A stretch of 64,000 nucleotides of DNA, taken from NCBI GenBank assembly GCA_017399965.1, contig JAFQAP010000004.1, positions 1 through 64,000 of the forward strand. The letters run 5' to 3'. Positions within the stretch are counted from its first letter, which is position 1, and every line of letters starts with the position of its first letter. Below are positions 6,916-14,732 of the stretch, piece after piece. The translations under genes were made by a program, and so were the position numbers. Source of the stretch: Clostridia bacterium (GTDB lineage: Bacteria; Bacillota; Clostridia; Oscillospirales; CAG-382). The notes beneath the pieces were generated by a model. The model ran no database searches, was not told where the DNA came from, and saw only the letters and a program-made list of their open reading frames with translations.

Positions 6916-8439
6916 ATGGAAATATACACAAAGGAGATACCTTTGTTTAAAAACGTCTTTTGCGGCGACGTAGACAGAGAATTTGAGAAAGAAACTTCCC
7001 TTGCGGATTATTGCCCCGACATTTTACGGCTTATAAAGCTTGATGCATCGCCATACGTGGAAAGCACTGTAATAAACGGTGATAAATGTATAATAAGCGG
7101 TACATATCTGTTCTCTATGCTTTACGAAAGCAGCGAAAACGTGTCTCTTTCCTTTACTACCTTTACTCTGCCCTTCAGCGAAAAAATTGAAATCAAGACA
7201 GCGGTAAGAGAAGGTACGGTTAACTGCAAAATTAAGGTAAAACGAATAGGATGTAAGATAATCAACCCAAGAAAATTTTCTGTAAGGGTAAAAAGTGCTT
7301 TAAGTATTTCGGTTCAAGGAGTGGAAAAGGCAAAAATATGCGATACAGCCCTTTTACCCCAAAATATATTTGCAAAAAAGGACAGCTTTTCATACCAAGA
7401 AAAGGCAGACGAAAAAACCAATGAATTTACATTTGAAGAAAGCTACACTTTAAACGAAAAAGCCGTGCCTATTGACGACGTAATAATGAATTATATGTCT
7501 ACTGAAAAAACGGAGTGCTTTATCTCAAACGGAAAAGCGGAGTTAAAAACCACGGTAACAAGTAAACTCCTTTATGTCGGCGAAGGGTCTGACGGCAAAT
7601 GCATTATGTCCCAAAGAAGTTTTCCCGTGAGTATGACTTTCGACGATACGGACATTGAAGATGACATTATACCTTGCTGTGAAGCTTCTGTCGTGTCCGC
7701 TGAAACATCTGTCGATGTGGATTCCTACGGAGAGAACCGAGTGGTTATTATAAAATTCACCGTAAAAGGCAAGATAACTCTTTATAAAACCTGCGAAACG
7801 GAATTTGCCACCGACGGTTTTGCTTCCGGCTGCAGAAATTACCCGGTATTGCAAAAGTTCACAACACTTTTAAACCGTGATCCGGTTTCAAGGATCATCA
7901 CTTTGGAAGGACGGTTTACACCTGATACAAAGCTTACGGAAACCGTGGATCACACCTGCAAAATTAACGAATGTAAGCTTAAAAAAGATGAAAATACCGC
8001 AGTCCTTTACGGTTCATATACTGTTTCGATGCTGTGTAAAACCGAAGAACGATACGAAAATATCGATCTAACGGAAAGCTTTGAAGAACAAATTTCGGAA
8101 CTTGACGCAAGCTTTGATATATGCGATATTGATTGCCGTCCATTAGAAGTCGGCATATCACTTACGTCTGACGGAAATATAGACACAAAGATGATTTGCA
8201 GTCTTAAATTAACTCCGAAAGCTTACCGCACTTTTTCAGCGGTAACGGATATAGTCACATCACAGGAAGAAAGAGATAATTACAATCTTATATTTTGCTA
8301 TCCCTCAAGCAAAGACGATCTGTGGAATATTGCAAAGCGTTATTTTGTGGACCCCGAAGAATTGCGCGCAGATAATCCGGAAAATTTCAACGCTGTCGGC
8401 GAGCTTATCAGCCGTTTGCCTATAATAATTAAAAGATAA
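6916..8439 (+). CDS. sipL: SipL-like spore coat attachment protein (SPOCS/DUF3794 plus LysM)
   Basis: The 507-residue product has the SipL layout: N-terminal SPOCS/DUF3794 repeats (markers SLADYCPDILRLIK near residue 30, then a second and a third beta-rich repeat) and a C-terminal LysM domain (about residues 458-507, with DDLWNIAKRYFVDPEELRADN). In Clostridioides difficile, SipL binds SpoIVA through LysM and is needed to attach the coat to the forespore; it takes the place of SpoVID. GAAAGGAT lies 7 nt before the ATG. The gene diverges from spoVM across about 100 bp. A CATATAAGT (6880-6888) upstream could be a sigma-E-type -10, but the -35 match is poor. A hairpin (8448-8490) follows the stop. 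Confidence 0.85.
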   Translation: MEIYTKEIPLFKNVFCGDVDREFEKETSLADYCPDILRLIKLDASPYVESTVINGDKCIISGTYLFSMLYESSENVSLSFTTFTLPFSEKIEIKTAVREGTVNCKIKVKRIGCKIINPRKFSVRVKSALSISVQGVEKAKICDTALLPQNIFAKKDSFSYQEKADEKTNEFTFEESYTLNEKAVPIDDVIMNYMSTEKTECFISNGKAELKTTVTSKLLYVGEGSDGKCIMSQRSFPVSMTFDDTDIEDDIIPCCEASVVSAETSVDVDSYGENRVVIIKFTVKGKITLYKTCETEFATDGFASGCRNYPVLQKFTTLLNRDPVSRIITLEGRFTPDTKLTETVDHTCKINECKLKKDENTAVLYGSYTVSMLCKTEERYENIDLTESFEEQISELDASFDICDIDCRPLEVGISLTSDGNIDTKMICSLKLTPKAYRTFSAVTDIVTSQEERDNYNLIFCYPSSKDDLWNIAKRYFVDPEELRADNPENFNAVGELISRLPIIIKR

Positions 8440-8440
8440 A

Positions 8441-8467
8441 ACATACGCCCTCCTTTGTCATATACTG
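8441..8467 (+). promoter_or_regulatory. Possible sigma-K promoter of dpaAB
   Basis: AC (8441-8442), 16-bp spacer, CATATACTG (8459-8467) resembles the mother-cell sigma-K pattern AC-N16/17-CATAnnnTA with one mismatch. The Bacillus equivalent operon spoVF is sigma-K dependent. Transcription would begin about 8470-8474, inside the loop of the hairpin at 8448-8486. Confidence 0.45.
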
Positions 8468-8490
8468 ATAAAAAGACAAAGGAGGGTTTT
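8448..8490 (+). terminator. Hairpin and T-run that also covers the dpaA ribosome site
   Basis: CCCTCCTTTGTC (8448-8459) pairs perfectly with GACAAAGGAGGG (8475-8486) over 12 bp, with a 15-nt loop, followed by TTTT. The right arm contains AAAGGAGGG, the Shine-Dalgarno site of dpaA. In read-through from sipL the hairpin would act as a weak terminator and hide the ribosome site. Confidence 0.7.
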
Positions 8491-9360
8491 ATGTCGGAAA
8501 AAAAGACAATTGCCGCAATAGGCGGCGACAGACGTTTGATAGAAGCGGCAAAGCGGTTTGCGCGGGATAACACCGTGTTTTGCTACGGTTGGGATAACTG
8601 TGCTGATATTTGCAGCAGTATAAAGCGTTGCGGCAGTCCGAAAGAGGCATTGATTAACGCAGATATCGTGTTACTGGGACTTCCCTGCTCTCCTGACGGG
8701 AAAGTGCTTGCCGCTCCGCTTTGCGACAACTTGATCAAAATAAGCGATCTTACGTCGGTAATACCTAAAGACGCAGTAATATGCGGCGGATTATTGCCTG
8801 CGGAAATTTCCGAAAACTTTTGCAAATGTATAGATTATTACAAAGACGAGCTGCTGCAAACGGGCAACGCCGTGCCAACTGCCGAGGGTGCAATAATGAT
8901 AGCCATGCAGGAAACACCCTTTACGGTTGACGGCTCTCGATGCACCGTATTGGGCAGCGGCAGGATAGCAAAAGCATTGGTACCAAGATTAAAAGGGTTA
9001 AATGCGGAGGTTACCGTAGCGGCGCGTAAAAAATCCGACAGAGCGTATTGGGAAACCCAAGGAATAAAAGTTTGCCGTTTTGAAAAAATAAAAGACATTT
9101 TACCGTACACGGATATACTGTTCAATACCGTTCCCTCGCTTGTTGTGGGAAAAGCAGAGCTTGATGTATTCAACGAAAAAAGCATTGTGATCGATCTTGC
9201 TTCCCGTCCCGGCGGTGTTGATTTTGATTATGGCAAAAAGATAGGTAAACGCATAATCTGGGCTCTATCTCTGCCCGGAAAGGTAGCGCCGGTTACCGCA
9301 GGAAGAATTATTTACAATACCGTTGTAACTCTTTTGAACGAGAAAGGAGTGATGGTATGA
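8491..9360 (+). CDS. dpaA: Dipicolinate synthase subunit A
   Basis: The 289-residue product matches DpaA (SpoVFA). It has an N-terminal domain (IAAIGGDRRLIEAAKRF) and a Rossmann NAD(P)-binding domain with VLGSGRIAKALV near residue 150 and an ending that includes SLPGKVAPVTAGR, typical of the family. With DpaB it makes dipicolinic acid from 4-hydroxy-tetrahydrodipicolinate in the mother cell; the product is pumped into the forespore and chelated with calcium for heat resistance. The ATG at 8491 is chosen because AAAGGAGGG (8478-8486) precedes it; an upstream in-frame start at 8455 lies inside the hairpin and has no ribosome site. It overlaps dpaB by four bases. Confidence 0.95.
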   Translation: MSEKKTIAAIGGDRRLIEAAKRFARDNTVFCYGWDNCADICSSIKRCGSPKEALINADIVLLGLPCSPDGKVLAAPLCDNLIKISDLTSVIPKDAVICGGLLPAEISENFCKCIDYYKDELLQTGNAVPTAEGAIMIAMQETPFTVDGSRCTVLGSGRIAKALVPRLKGLNAEVTVAARKKSDRAYWETQGIKVCRFEKIKDILPYTDILFNTVPSLVVGKAELDVFNEKSIVIDLASRPGGVDFDYGKKIGKRIIWALSLPGKVAPVTAGRIIYNTVVTLLNEKGVMV

Positions 9361-9920
9361 AAATAGTTTTTGCGGTATGCGGCTCCTTTTGTAACCACAA
9401 AAACGCTTTAAATGCGCTGAAAGAGCTAATAAGCGCAGGTCACGATGTCACCCCCGTGCTTTCGGAAATAGTTTGCAATACCGACACCCGCTTCGGTACA
9501 AAAGATACTTTTATACTGAATACGGAAACGCTGTGCGGGAAAAGAGTTATTGCCGGTATTAAAGAGGCGGAAGAAATTCTCACTCCAAAGCAATACGACC
9601 TGCTTATCATTTGTCCCTGCACGGGTAATACCCTGGCAAAGATCGCAAACGGAATTACAGATTCCACGGTTGCTATGACCGCAAAAATATTTTTCAGAAA
9701 CAGAAAGCCCGTGCTTATCGCCCTTGCGACCAACGATGCTTTGGGAATGACGTTAAGAAATATAGGAACCTTGGCAGTACGTAAAAACGTATACTTCGTT
9801 CCCCTTGCCCAAGACGACTGTTTAAAAAAGCCCGATTCGTTAGTATGCGATTTTAAACAAATAATTGTTTCCGCCGAAAACGCAGTTCAGGGTATACAAA
9901 CACAACCCTGTATAGAATAA
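9357..9920 (+). CDS. dpaB: Dipicolinate synthase subunit B (flavoprotein)
   Basis: The 187-residue product belongs to the Dfp/UbiX-like flavoprotein fold (VCGSFCNHKNALNALKEL at the N-terminus, LLIICPCTGNTLAKIANGITDS in the middle), as in SpoVFB. It works with DpaA in dipicolinate formation; the exact role of the flavin subunit is not settled. ATGA overlap with dpaA gives coupled translation. A hairpin terminator follows directly. Confidence 0.95.
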   Translation: MKIVFAVCGSFCNHKNALNALKELISAGHDVTPVLSEIVCNTDTRFGTKDTFILNTETLCGKRVIAGIKEAEEILTPKQYDLLIICPCTGNTLAKIANGITDSTVAMTAKIFFRNRKPVLIALATNDALGMTLRNIGTLAVRKNVYFVPLAQDDCLKKPDSLVCDFKQIIVSAENAVQGIQTQPCIE

Positions 9921-9926
9921 AGCAAT

Positions 9927-9956
9927 AAGGCTGTCCCAAAAAGAGACAGCCTTTAA
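9927..9956 (+). terminator. Terminator between dpaAB and the convergent lipoprotein gene
   Basis: AAGGCTGTC (9927-9935) and GACAGCCTT (9945-9953) with a 9-nt loop, then TT. The reverse strand also reads as hairpin plus T-rich tail, so it may serve both convergent genes. Confidence 0.75.
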
Positions 9957-9969
9957 TTATTGGGTCAAC

Positions 9970-11172
9970 TTAATTAATATATCCGTAGGAGAACATATTA
10001 TATCCGTCGCTTCTTTCGATACATTCTTCCGCTTGCTTAGATAAAAGGTCCTTATCCGTTATCCATTCGTTTTTACCTTCCCCCGCGTTATTGTCAGTTT
10101 CTCCTTGTTTATATGCAGCAAGACCGATATACAGCTTTACAGATGGGGTTTTGATTATATTCGACCATTTGGATACCATTTCCGAAAACGGCGCTGTCGA
10201 ATGGACATAACCAAAGTATATTTGCGGCATTATGTAATCTACATAACCTTCTTGCGAGCACCATTTATAAATATCGGTACAGCAGGTTGCATAAGTATAA
10301 TGCATATTCCCCGCAGGAGAAATACCAAACACGCAATCCGCATCCAGAGTTTTAATGTAGGAATACACACGGCTTACAAAATTGCTTACGTTTCCCCTGC
10401 GCCACATTTGCAGGCGGGTCTCTCCCGAAGCGGCAAAATCCTCTGCATCGAAAGCAGGATCAGCCGTAGGATAAAAATAGTCGTCAAAGTGTATACCGTC
10501 TACTTCGTATTTCTGTATTATTTCTCCTATTCCGTTGAGAATGAGAGCACACGCCGCTTCATCGGAGGGACGGAGATAATATCTGCCGCCGTGAAGGCTT
10601 AATTTACCCCAAGTGTGAAGCTGGCGCAGCGGCGAATCTTCGGGAATAAGGGAAAGCTCTTTTTCTTCCATAAGCCGAAAAGGGTTAACCCAAGCGTGAA
10701 ACTCAAGTCCGTATGTGTGAGCGGCGGAAACCAATAGTTCTATGGGGTCATATTCAAAGCTGTTTCCGTAAGCACCGACAGCATATTTGGAAGGCGGATA
10801 GTATTCCGATGGATAAAAGCTGTCACCAAAGGGACGCACCTGAACAAAGATGGCGTTATATCCTTTGTTTTTAAGTCCTTTACACATTGTATCTATATAT
10901 GCCGCGTAATCTCCGACCGGAGTTTGTCCTTCCTTCGTACACATAGCCTTGGTGATATCGTATTGAGATATCCACACGGCTTTTAATTTTTCCGAAGCGG
11001 CAGGCGTATACACAAAGGATTCCTCCTCTATAAATTCAAGATGATCGGGATACGGTATAAAAACTTCAGATTCTTCGGACACCTCGGTAACAGAAGAAAA
11101 ATCCGCATCTTCCGCTCCGCAGGAGTACAAAAACAATATTAATATGAGAAGTGGTATAAAAAATTTCTTCAT
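9970..11172 (-). CDS. Lipoprotein with GHL10-type glycoside hydrolase domain
   Basis: The 400-residue product begins with a signal peptide ending in the lipobox LYSC (Cys18), then a short acidic tether and a TIM-barrel domain of the glycosyl-hydrolase-like GHL10 family (DUF187, YngK-like). Family-typical stretches are KAVWISQYDI, AIFVQVRPFGDSFYPS, GLEFHAWVNPFR, VDGIHFDDYFYP (the acidic pair near the barrel centre) and YVDYIMPQIYFGY. Members act on the outside of the cell, on peptidoglycan-related or other glycans; the substrate here is unknown. It stands alone, convergent with dpaAB and divergent from cca. Confidence 0.85.
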   Translation of the reverse strand: MKKFFIPLLILILFLYSCGAEDADFSSVTEVSEESEVFIPYPDHLEFIEEESFVYTPAASEKLKAVWISQYDITKAMCTKEGQTPVGDYAAYIDTMCKGLKNKGYNAIFVQVRPFGDSFYPSEYYPPSKYAVGAYGNSFEYDPIELLVSAAHTYGLEFHAWVNPFRLMEEKELSLIPEDSPLRQLHTWGKLSLHGGRYYLRPSDEAACALILNGIGEIIQKYEVDGIHFDDYFYPTADPAFDAEDFAASGETRLQMWRRGNVSNFVSRVYSYIKTLDADCVFGISPAGNMHYTYATCCTDIYKWCSQEGYVDYIMPQIYFGYVHSTAPFSEMVSKWSNIIKTPSVKLYIGLAAYKQGETDNNAGEGKNEWITDKDLLSKQAEECIERSDGYNMFSYGYIN

Positions 11173-11236
11173 TTTTAACTCCTTGATTGATTTACGGTGT
11201 CTGATATGTTAAAATATACTCAAAGGAGGGGAAAAC

Positions 11237-12289
11237 GTGTACAGAGAAATAATTAAAAAGTTCAATGATGCAGGATACGAAGCGTATCTTGTGGGCGGCA
11301 GCGTGAGAGACATGATAATGGGACGCCAGATATACGATTACGATATCTGCACCTCAGCATTGCCCAAGGAAGTATACGGCGTGTTCCCCGATGATAAGAT
11401 ATTTGAAACGGGAATAAAGCACGGAACGGTTACGCTTTTATACAAAGATATTCCCTTTGAGATAACTGTATTCAGAAAAGAAACAGGATATTCCGACCAC
11501 AGACATCCGGATAAAGTTATATTCGGCGCAAGCCTTGAAGAGGATATTGCACGCCGAGATTTTACAATGAATGCAATATGCTATGATGGCGAGAAATTCA
11601 CGGACCTTCACGGTGGTATAACCGATATTCAAAACCGTATTATACGTGCGGTGGGAGACGCGGAAAAGCGTTTTGAAGAAGACTCTTTGCGAATACTCCG
11701 CGGACTTCGCTTCGCATCGGTTCTCGGTTTTGAAATTGAAGAGAAAACACTGGCGGCGATGAAAAGAAATGCCTATGATATAAAATCGGTTTCCGCTGAA
11801 AGAATATTTACCGAATTCAAAAAAGCCGCCGAAGGCAGATTCTTTGCGGAAGCTTACGAAAAATATTATGATATTTTCAAACTGTTTATACCAAACGCCG
11901 CACCGGTCAAAAGCGTTTTTGAAAACAGAGAAAAAGCCCAATCTGCGCTTGTGGATTTAAAGGCTGATAAAAGATCCGTAAAACTTGCAAAGGATTATTT
12001 TACTTATTATAACTTCTCCCCCGTAATGCTTCTTAAAAACTGCGGAAAAGAAAATGCACACTTTATCTGTTCAAAACGGGGCGATACCGCAGCCCTCGAA
12101 CAAGTGCTTGCTGAAGGCACTCCTTATAATTTGGCTATGCTTGATATAAACGGAAAGGATATTTTGCCTTTTGTTGACGATAAGACAAGAATACACGAAA
12201 TTCTTAACGCTCTGTTAGATGATGTAATGAACAAAAAAATACAAAACAAAAGAGAAATATTGCTTAAAAAGGTAGTTGACAGACTTTGA
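11237..12289 (+). CDS. cca: tRNA nucleotidyltransferase (CCA-adding type)
   Basis: The 350-residue product is a class II nucleotidyltransferase with GGSVRDMIMG (residues 20-29), the metal-binding DYD (37-39), TGIKHGTVT and RRDFTMNA, then an RNA-binding helical region. It is shorter than most (about 380-450), having lost part of the C-terminal tail. It builds or repairs the tRNA 3' CCA end; all complete tRNAs in this window already encode CCA, so repair is the likelier role, and an A-adding variant cannot be excluded. The GTG start at 11237 follows AAAGGAGGGG by 5 nt. Its last codons contain the promoter of the following tRNA. Confidence 0.92.
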   Translation: MYREIIKKFNDAGYEAYLVGGSVRDMIMGRQIYDYDICTSALPKEVYGVFPDDKIFETGIKHGTVTLLYKDIPFEITVFRKETGYSDHRHPDKVIFGASLEEDIARRDFTMNAICYDGEKFTDLHGGITDIQNRIIRAVGDAEKRFEEDSLRILRGLRFASVLGFEIEEKTLAAMKRNAYDIKSVSAERIFTEFKKAAEGRFFAEAYEKYYDIFKLFIPNAAPVKSVFENREKAQSALVDLKADKRSVKLAKDYFTYYNFSPVMLLKNCGKENAHFICSKRGDTAALEQVLAEGTPYNLAMLDINGKDILPFVDDKTRIHEILNALLDDVMNKKIQNKREILLKKVVDRL

Positions 12290-12304
12290 ATAATTTGCTA
12301 TAAT
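12276..12304 (+). promoter_or_regulatory. Consensus promoter of tRNA-Thr(CGT), inside the end of cca
   Basis: TTGACA (12276-12281), 17 bp, TATAAT (12299-12304). The -35 lies in the last codons of cca, so the tRNA has its own strong promoter with a start point at the mature 5' end or within a few bases. Confidence 0.9.
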
Positions 12305-12314
12305 TACTGCCGTC

Positions 12315-12390
12315 GCTGGTGTAGCTCAGTCGGTAGAGCAGCTGATTCGTAATCAGCAGGTCGTGTGTTCGAGTCACATTACCAGCTCCA
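12315..12390 (+). tRNA. tRNA-Thr (CGT)
   Basis: Complete 76-nt cloverleaf. Acceptor GCTGGTG pairs with TACCAGC, the anticodon loop is TTCGTAA on GCTGA/TCAGC, and the CCA is encoded (12388-12390). It is a second threonine isoacceptor besides Thr(GGT) at 6294-6369. Confidence 0.96.
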
Positions 12391-12399
12391 ATTATATTT

Positions 12400-12434
12400 A
12401 AAAATTCCGTACACATACGTGTGCGGAATTTTTT
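12400..12434 (+). terminator. Terminator of tRNA-Thr(CGT)
   Basis: AAAAATTCCGTACAC (12400-12414), ATAC loop, GTGTGCGGAATTTTTT (12419-12434) with one T-G pair. Copy 1 of the palindromic repeat follows three bases after the T-run. Confidence 0.9.
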
Positions 12435-12436
12435 AT

Positions 12437-12477
12437 GTCGGGGTCCCCAAGAAGTCTACGACTTCTTGGGGTGATTT
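12437..12477 (+). repeat. Dispersed palindromic element, copy 1
   Basis: GTCGGGGT is followed by a 12-bp stem, CCCCAAGAAGTC (12445-12456) with GACTTCTTGGGG (12460-12471), then TGATTT. A second copy with the same flanks lies on the minus strand at 42992-43033. Here it begins two bases after a terminator T-run and ends three bases before the stop of the convergent regulator gene. Function unknown; it may be a REP-like mobile palindrome or a small RNA structure. Confidence 0.75.
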
Positions 12478-12480
12478 ATG

Positions 12481-12849
12481 TTAAGCTTGTTTTTTTATAA
12501 ATTCTTTTACTGCCGCAAAAGCCGTATCGCTTATAACGTGTTCTATACGGCAGGCATCTGCCGATGCGGTATCTTCATCCACACCCAGACATAACAGAAA
12601 ATCGGTCAAGGTACTGTGGCGGTCGTAAATCTTCTCTGCCGTTTCTTTGCCTATCTCGGTAAGAGTAATATTTCCGTCAGCCGCAATATTGATATACCCG
12701 CCGTTTTTTAAAAGTCCCATTGCACGGGAAACGCTGGGTTTGGAATAGCCAAGCTTATCGCTTACATCCACCGCGCGGACGAATGCACTGTTAAGCGTAA
12801 GGACATATATTGTCTCAAGATACATTTCGCCGGATTCCTGCAAAAGCAT
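12481..12849 (-). CDS. DtxR/MntR-family metal-dependent regulator, iron-type ligands
   Basis: The 122-residue product has the family winged helix (about residues 1-60, recognition helix YSKPSVSRAMGLLKNGGY) and the metal-binding dimerisation domain, but no C-terminal SH3-like domain, as in MntR. The predicted metal ligands are Met9, Glu12, His78, Cys100, Glu103 and His104 (ACRIEHVISD). Met and Cys at these two places are typical of iron-sensing DtxR/IdeR, whereas manganese-sensing MntR has Asp and Glu. I therefore infer iron as the signal. AAAGGAGGCG lies 5 nt before the start. It is divergent from the stalked surface protein at 13072. Confidence 0.88.
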   Translation of the reverse strand: MLLQESGEMYLETIYVLTLNSAFVRAVDVSDKLGYSKPSVSRAMGLLKNGGYINIAADGNITLTEIGKETAEKIYDRHSTLTDFLLCLGVDEDTASADACRIEHVISDTAFAAVKEFIKKQA

Positions 12850-12870
12850 AACAACGCCTCCTTTAGATAT

Positions 12871-12898
12871 ATTATAACATATATTTATTATTTTTCAA
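12871..12898 (-). promoter_or_regulatory. Promoter of the DtxR-family gene
   Basis: On the reverse strand, TTGAAA (12893-12898), 16 bp, TATAAT (12871-12876), closely followed by the ribosome site. Confidence 0.65.
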
Positions 12899-13005
12899 TG
12901 GTATTTTTTGCATAAATGATTTGATACTAATGAACAAAGAACAAATATGTTTTTTGTGCGTATTGCTCAATTTTACATTATTATATTTATTATTTGTTCA
13001 CAGTA

Positions 13006-13034
13006 TTGACATTTTTGAAGTTTGATGCTATTAT
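13006..13034 (+). promoter_or_regulatory. Promoter of the stalked surface protein
   Basis: TTGACA (13006-13011), 17 bp, TATTAT (13029-13034), followed by AGGAGG (13059-13064). I see no clear DtxR-type dyad over it. Confidence 0.8.
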
Positions 13035-13071
13035 GAGCGCAGAGTTAATAACCATTTTAGGAGGAAACAAA

Positions 13072-14643
13072 ATGAAAAAACTCTTAAGCATTTTAATCAC
13101 TTTGACCCTCGTACTTGGTCTTACCGCTGCTTTTGCTTTTGAAAGCTCTGCTGCAGGTATCGTTTCCATTTACGAAGCTGCAAAAGATCCCGTTGTTGAC
13201 GGTGTTGTAGACAGCGAAGGCTACAGACTTGTTTGTAAGACCGGCGACGACCCTACAGGCTACCTTAATACCTGGGAAGGCTGCACAGTTGATGATACAA
13301 TGGAACTGTGGGCTTGCTGGAAGGGCGATTTCCTTTACATCGCTATCAAGGTTGTTTGTAACGGCGAACACGTTGCTTATATGAACAACGCAAGCGAACA
13401 CTTCATCTTCAACGCTCACCACCTTATGACTTGTATCTGCCCCGACGATCCTTACAAGGATTGCTACGTAGGCGATAACGAAGACGGTTCTTGGTCTTGG
13501 GGCGGTCTTTACAACAAGCAGTTTATCTATGAGTGGACCATTATCAATCCTTCTCAGGAAACCGAATCCGATATCGCTGACCACTTCTGCGGTATGTCCG
13601 GACTTGAAGGCTTTGAGTACAAAGTAGTTACAGACGGCGGATACGACGTTTACGAACAGAAGATCCCTCTTTCCAAAATGACCACTTCCGAAGCTCCCAA
13701 CGGCGTTAAAGGCCAGGTTGGTTCTCTCTTCGGCTTTGGCTTCCAGATCGGTCTTTCCGATTACGGTAACGGCTATGCAAACGCCGGCGAAGAAAGAGAT
13801 TACGACGATTACGTATTCTATTCCGATTACTTTACCGGCGCTAAGAAGGTTGTTGGTATGTCTTACTGCAAGCTGGTTTCCGATATAGCAAAGGATCCCG
13901 CTCAGGAAGAAAGCACTACCGAACCCGAAGCTCCCACCGCTCTCGACACAGTTTGCGATATATTCCCCACTCTCGACGGCCTTTGGACAAAGACTGATCA
14001 CGACGGCGCTTCTGTAAATATTGAATATTCTCAGGGCAAGACCGTTGTAAACGGCAGCGTATCCGGTACATGGCCTTCCGCAACCGCTAACTTCCCCACC
14101 ACACTTTACGTTGGTGAAGGCACTTACCTTGTTTACGATTTCTCCTTTGAATCCGGTACAACAAGCCTCCGCTTCAACGCCGATCGCGCGATCCACACAC
14201 TTATTCCCGACGCGCCCCTCGAATCCGGATCTGATGACCTCCAGCCCGGCGAATACTCCGGCGCTATATCCTACGAACAGCTCGCAGAGCTTATGGGCAC
14301 CAACGAAGACGGTCTTGTTGTTATTAACGGCTTTACCGTATACTCTGTAAACGGCGCAGAGATCACTTTCAACACCTTTAAGCTTGACCCCGCATACGTA
14401 CCTCCCGTTGTTGAACCCGGCGATGAGTCCGTACCCGTTGACGAATCCGAACCCGCTGATGAATCCGAACCCGAAGACGAATCCGTTCCCACCACCGAAT
14501 CCACTCCTGTTGTAGAAGATTCTACTCCCGCTGATGATTCCGATGGCGGCAACACCGGTCTTATTATCGGTATCGTTGCAGGCGTTGTAGCAATAATTGC
14601 TATCGTAGTAGTTGTAGTTATCCTTAAAAAGAAAAAGGCATAA
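13072..14643 (+). CDS. Secreted surface protein with stalk and C-terminal membrane anchor
   Basis: The 523-residue product has a signal peptide (about residues 1-29, ending ESSAAG), two beta-rich domains (about 30-280 and 290-440), an acidic Pro/Ser/Glu stalk (about 445-490, repeated DESEPADESEP units) and one C-terminal helix followed by KKKKA. The first domain resembles DOMON/CBM9-like domains (DGVVDSEGY at its start, ELWACWKGDFLYIAI later); the fit is tentative. There is no LPXTG. The ATG at 13072 is chosen because AGGAGG lies 7 nt upstream; an upstream in-frame ATG has no ribosome site. The gene uses C-ending codons more than its neighbours, which suggests strong expression. Confidence 0.8.
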   Translation: MKKLLSILITLTLVLGLTAAFAFESSAAGIVSIYEAAKDPVVDGVVDSEGYRLVCKTGDDPTGYLNTWEGCTVDDTMELWACWKGDFLYIAIKVVCNGEHVAYMNNASEHFIFNAHHLMTCICPDDPYKDCYVGDNEDGSWSWGGLYNKQFIYEWTIINPSQETESDIADHFCGMSGLEGFEYKVVTDGGYDVYEQKIPLSKMTTSEAPNGVKGQVGSLFGFGFQIGLSDYGNGYANAGEERDYDDYVFYSDYFTGAKKVVGMSYCKLVSDIAKDPAQEESTTEPEAPTALDTVCDIFPTLDGLWTKTDHDGASVNIEYSQGKTVVNGSVSGTWPSATANFPTTLYVGEGTYLVYDFSFESGTTSLRFNADRAIHTLIPDAPLESGSDDLQPGEYSGAISYEQLAELMGTNEDGLVVINGFTVYSVNGAEITFNTFKLDPAYVPPVVEPGDESVPVDESEPADESEPEDESVPTTESTPVVEDSTPADDSDGGNTGLIIGIVAGVVAIIAIVVVVVILKKKKA

Positions 14644-14660
14644 TATAACTTAATAATTTA

Positions 14661-14694
14661 AACGGACGGGAAATATCCCGTCCGTTACTTTTTT
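14661..14694 (+). terminator. Terminator of the surface protein gene
   Basis: AACGGACGGG (14661-14670) pairs with CCCGTCCGTT (14677-14686), then AC and six T. Confidence 0.9.
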
Positions 14695-14699
14695 GTATG

Positions 14700-14725
14700 A
14701 AAAAGCCCTCGAATTTATCGAGGGC
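14700..14725 (-). terminator. Terminator of the tldD-tldE operon
   Basis: On the reverse strand GCCCTCGA (14718-14725), loop TAAAT, TCGAGGGC (14705-14712), then TTTTT. Confidence 0.85.
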
Positions 14726-14732
14726 ATAAATT

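Noticed and set aside
13093..14196. Long open frame (367 codons) on the minus strand opposite the stalked surface protein
   Set aside because: The plus-strand gene has a signal peptide, ribosome site, promoter and terminator. The opposite frame is open only because the plus gene avoids TTA, CTA and TCA codons; its translation is low-complexity and lacks a ribosome site.
14350..14643. LPXTG sorting signal in the stalked surface protein
   Set aside because: The C-terminal helix and Lys tail are present, but no LPXTG-like motif precedes them; I call it a membrane anchor.
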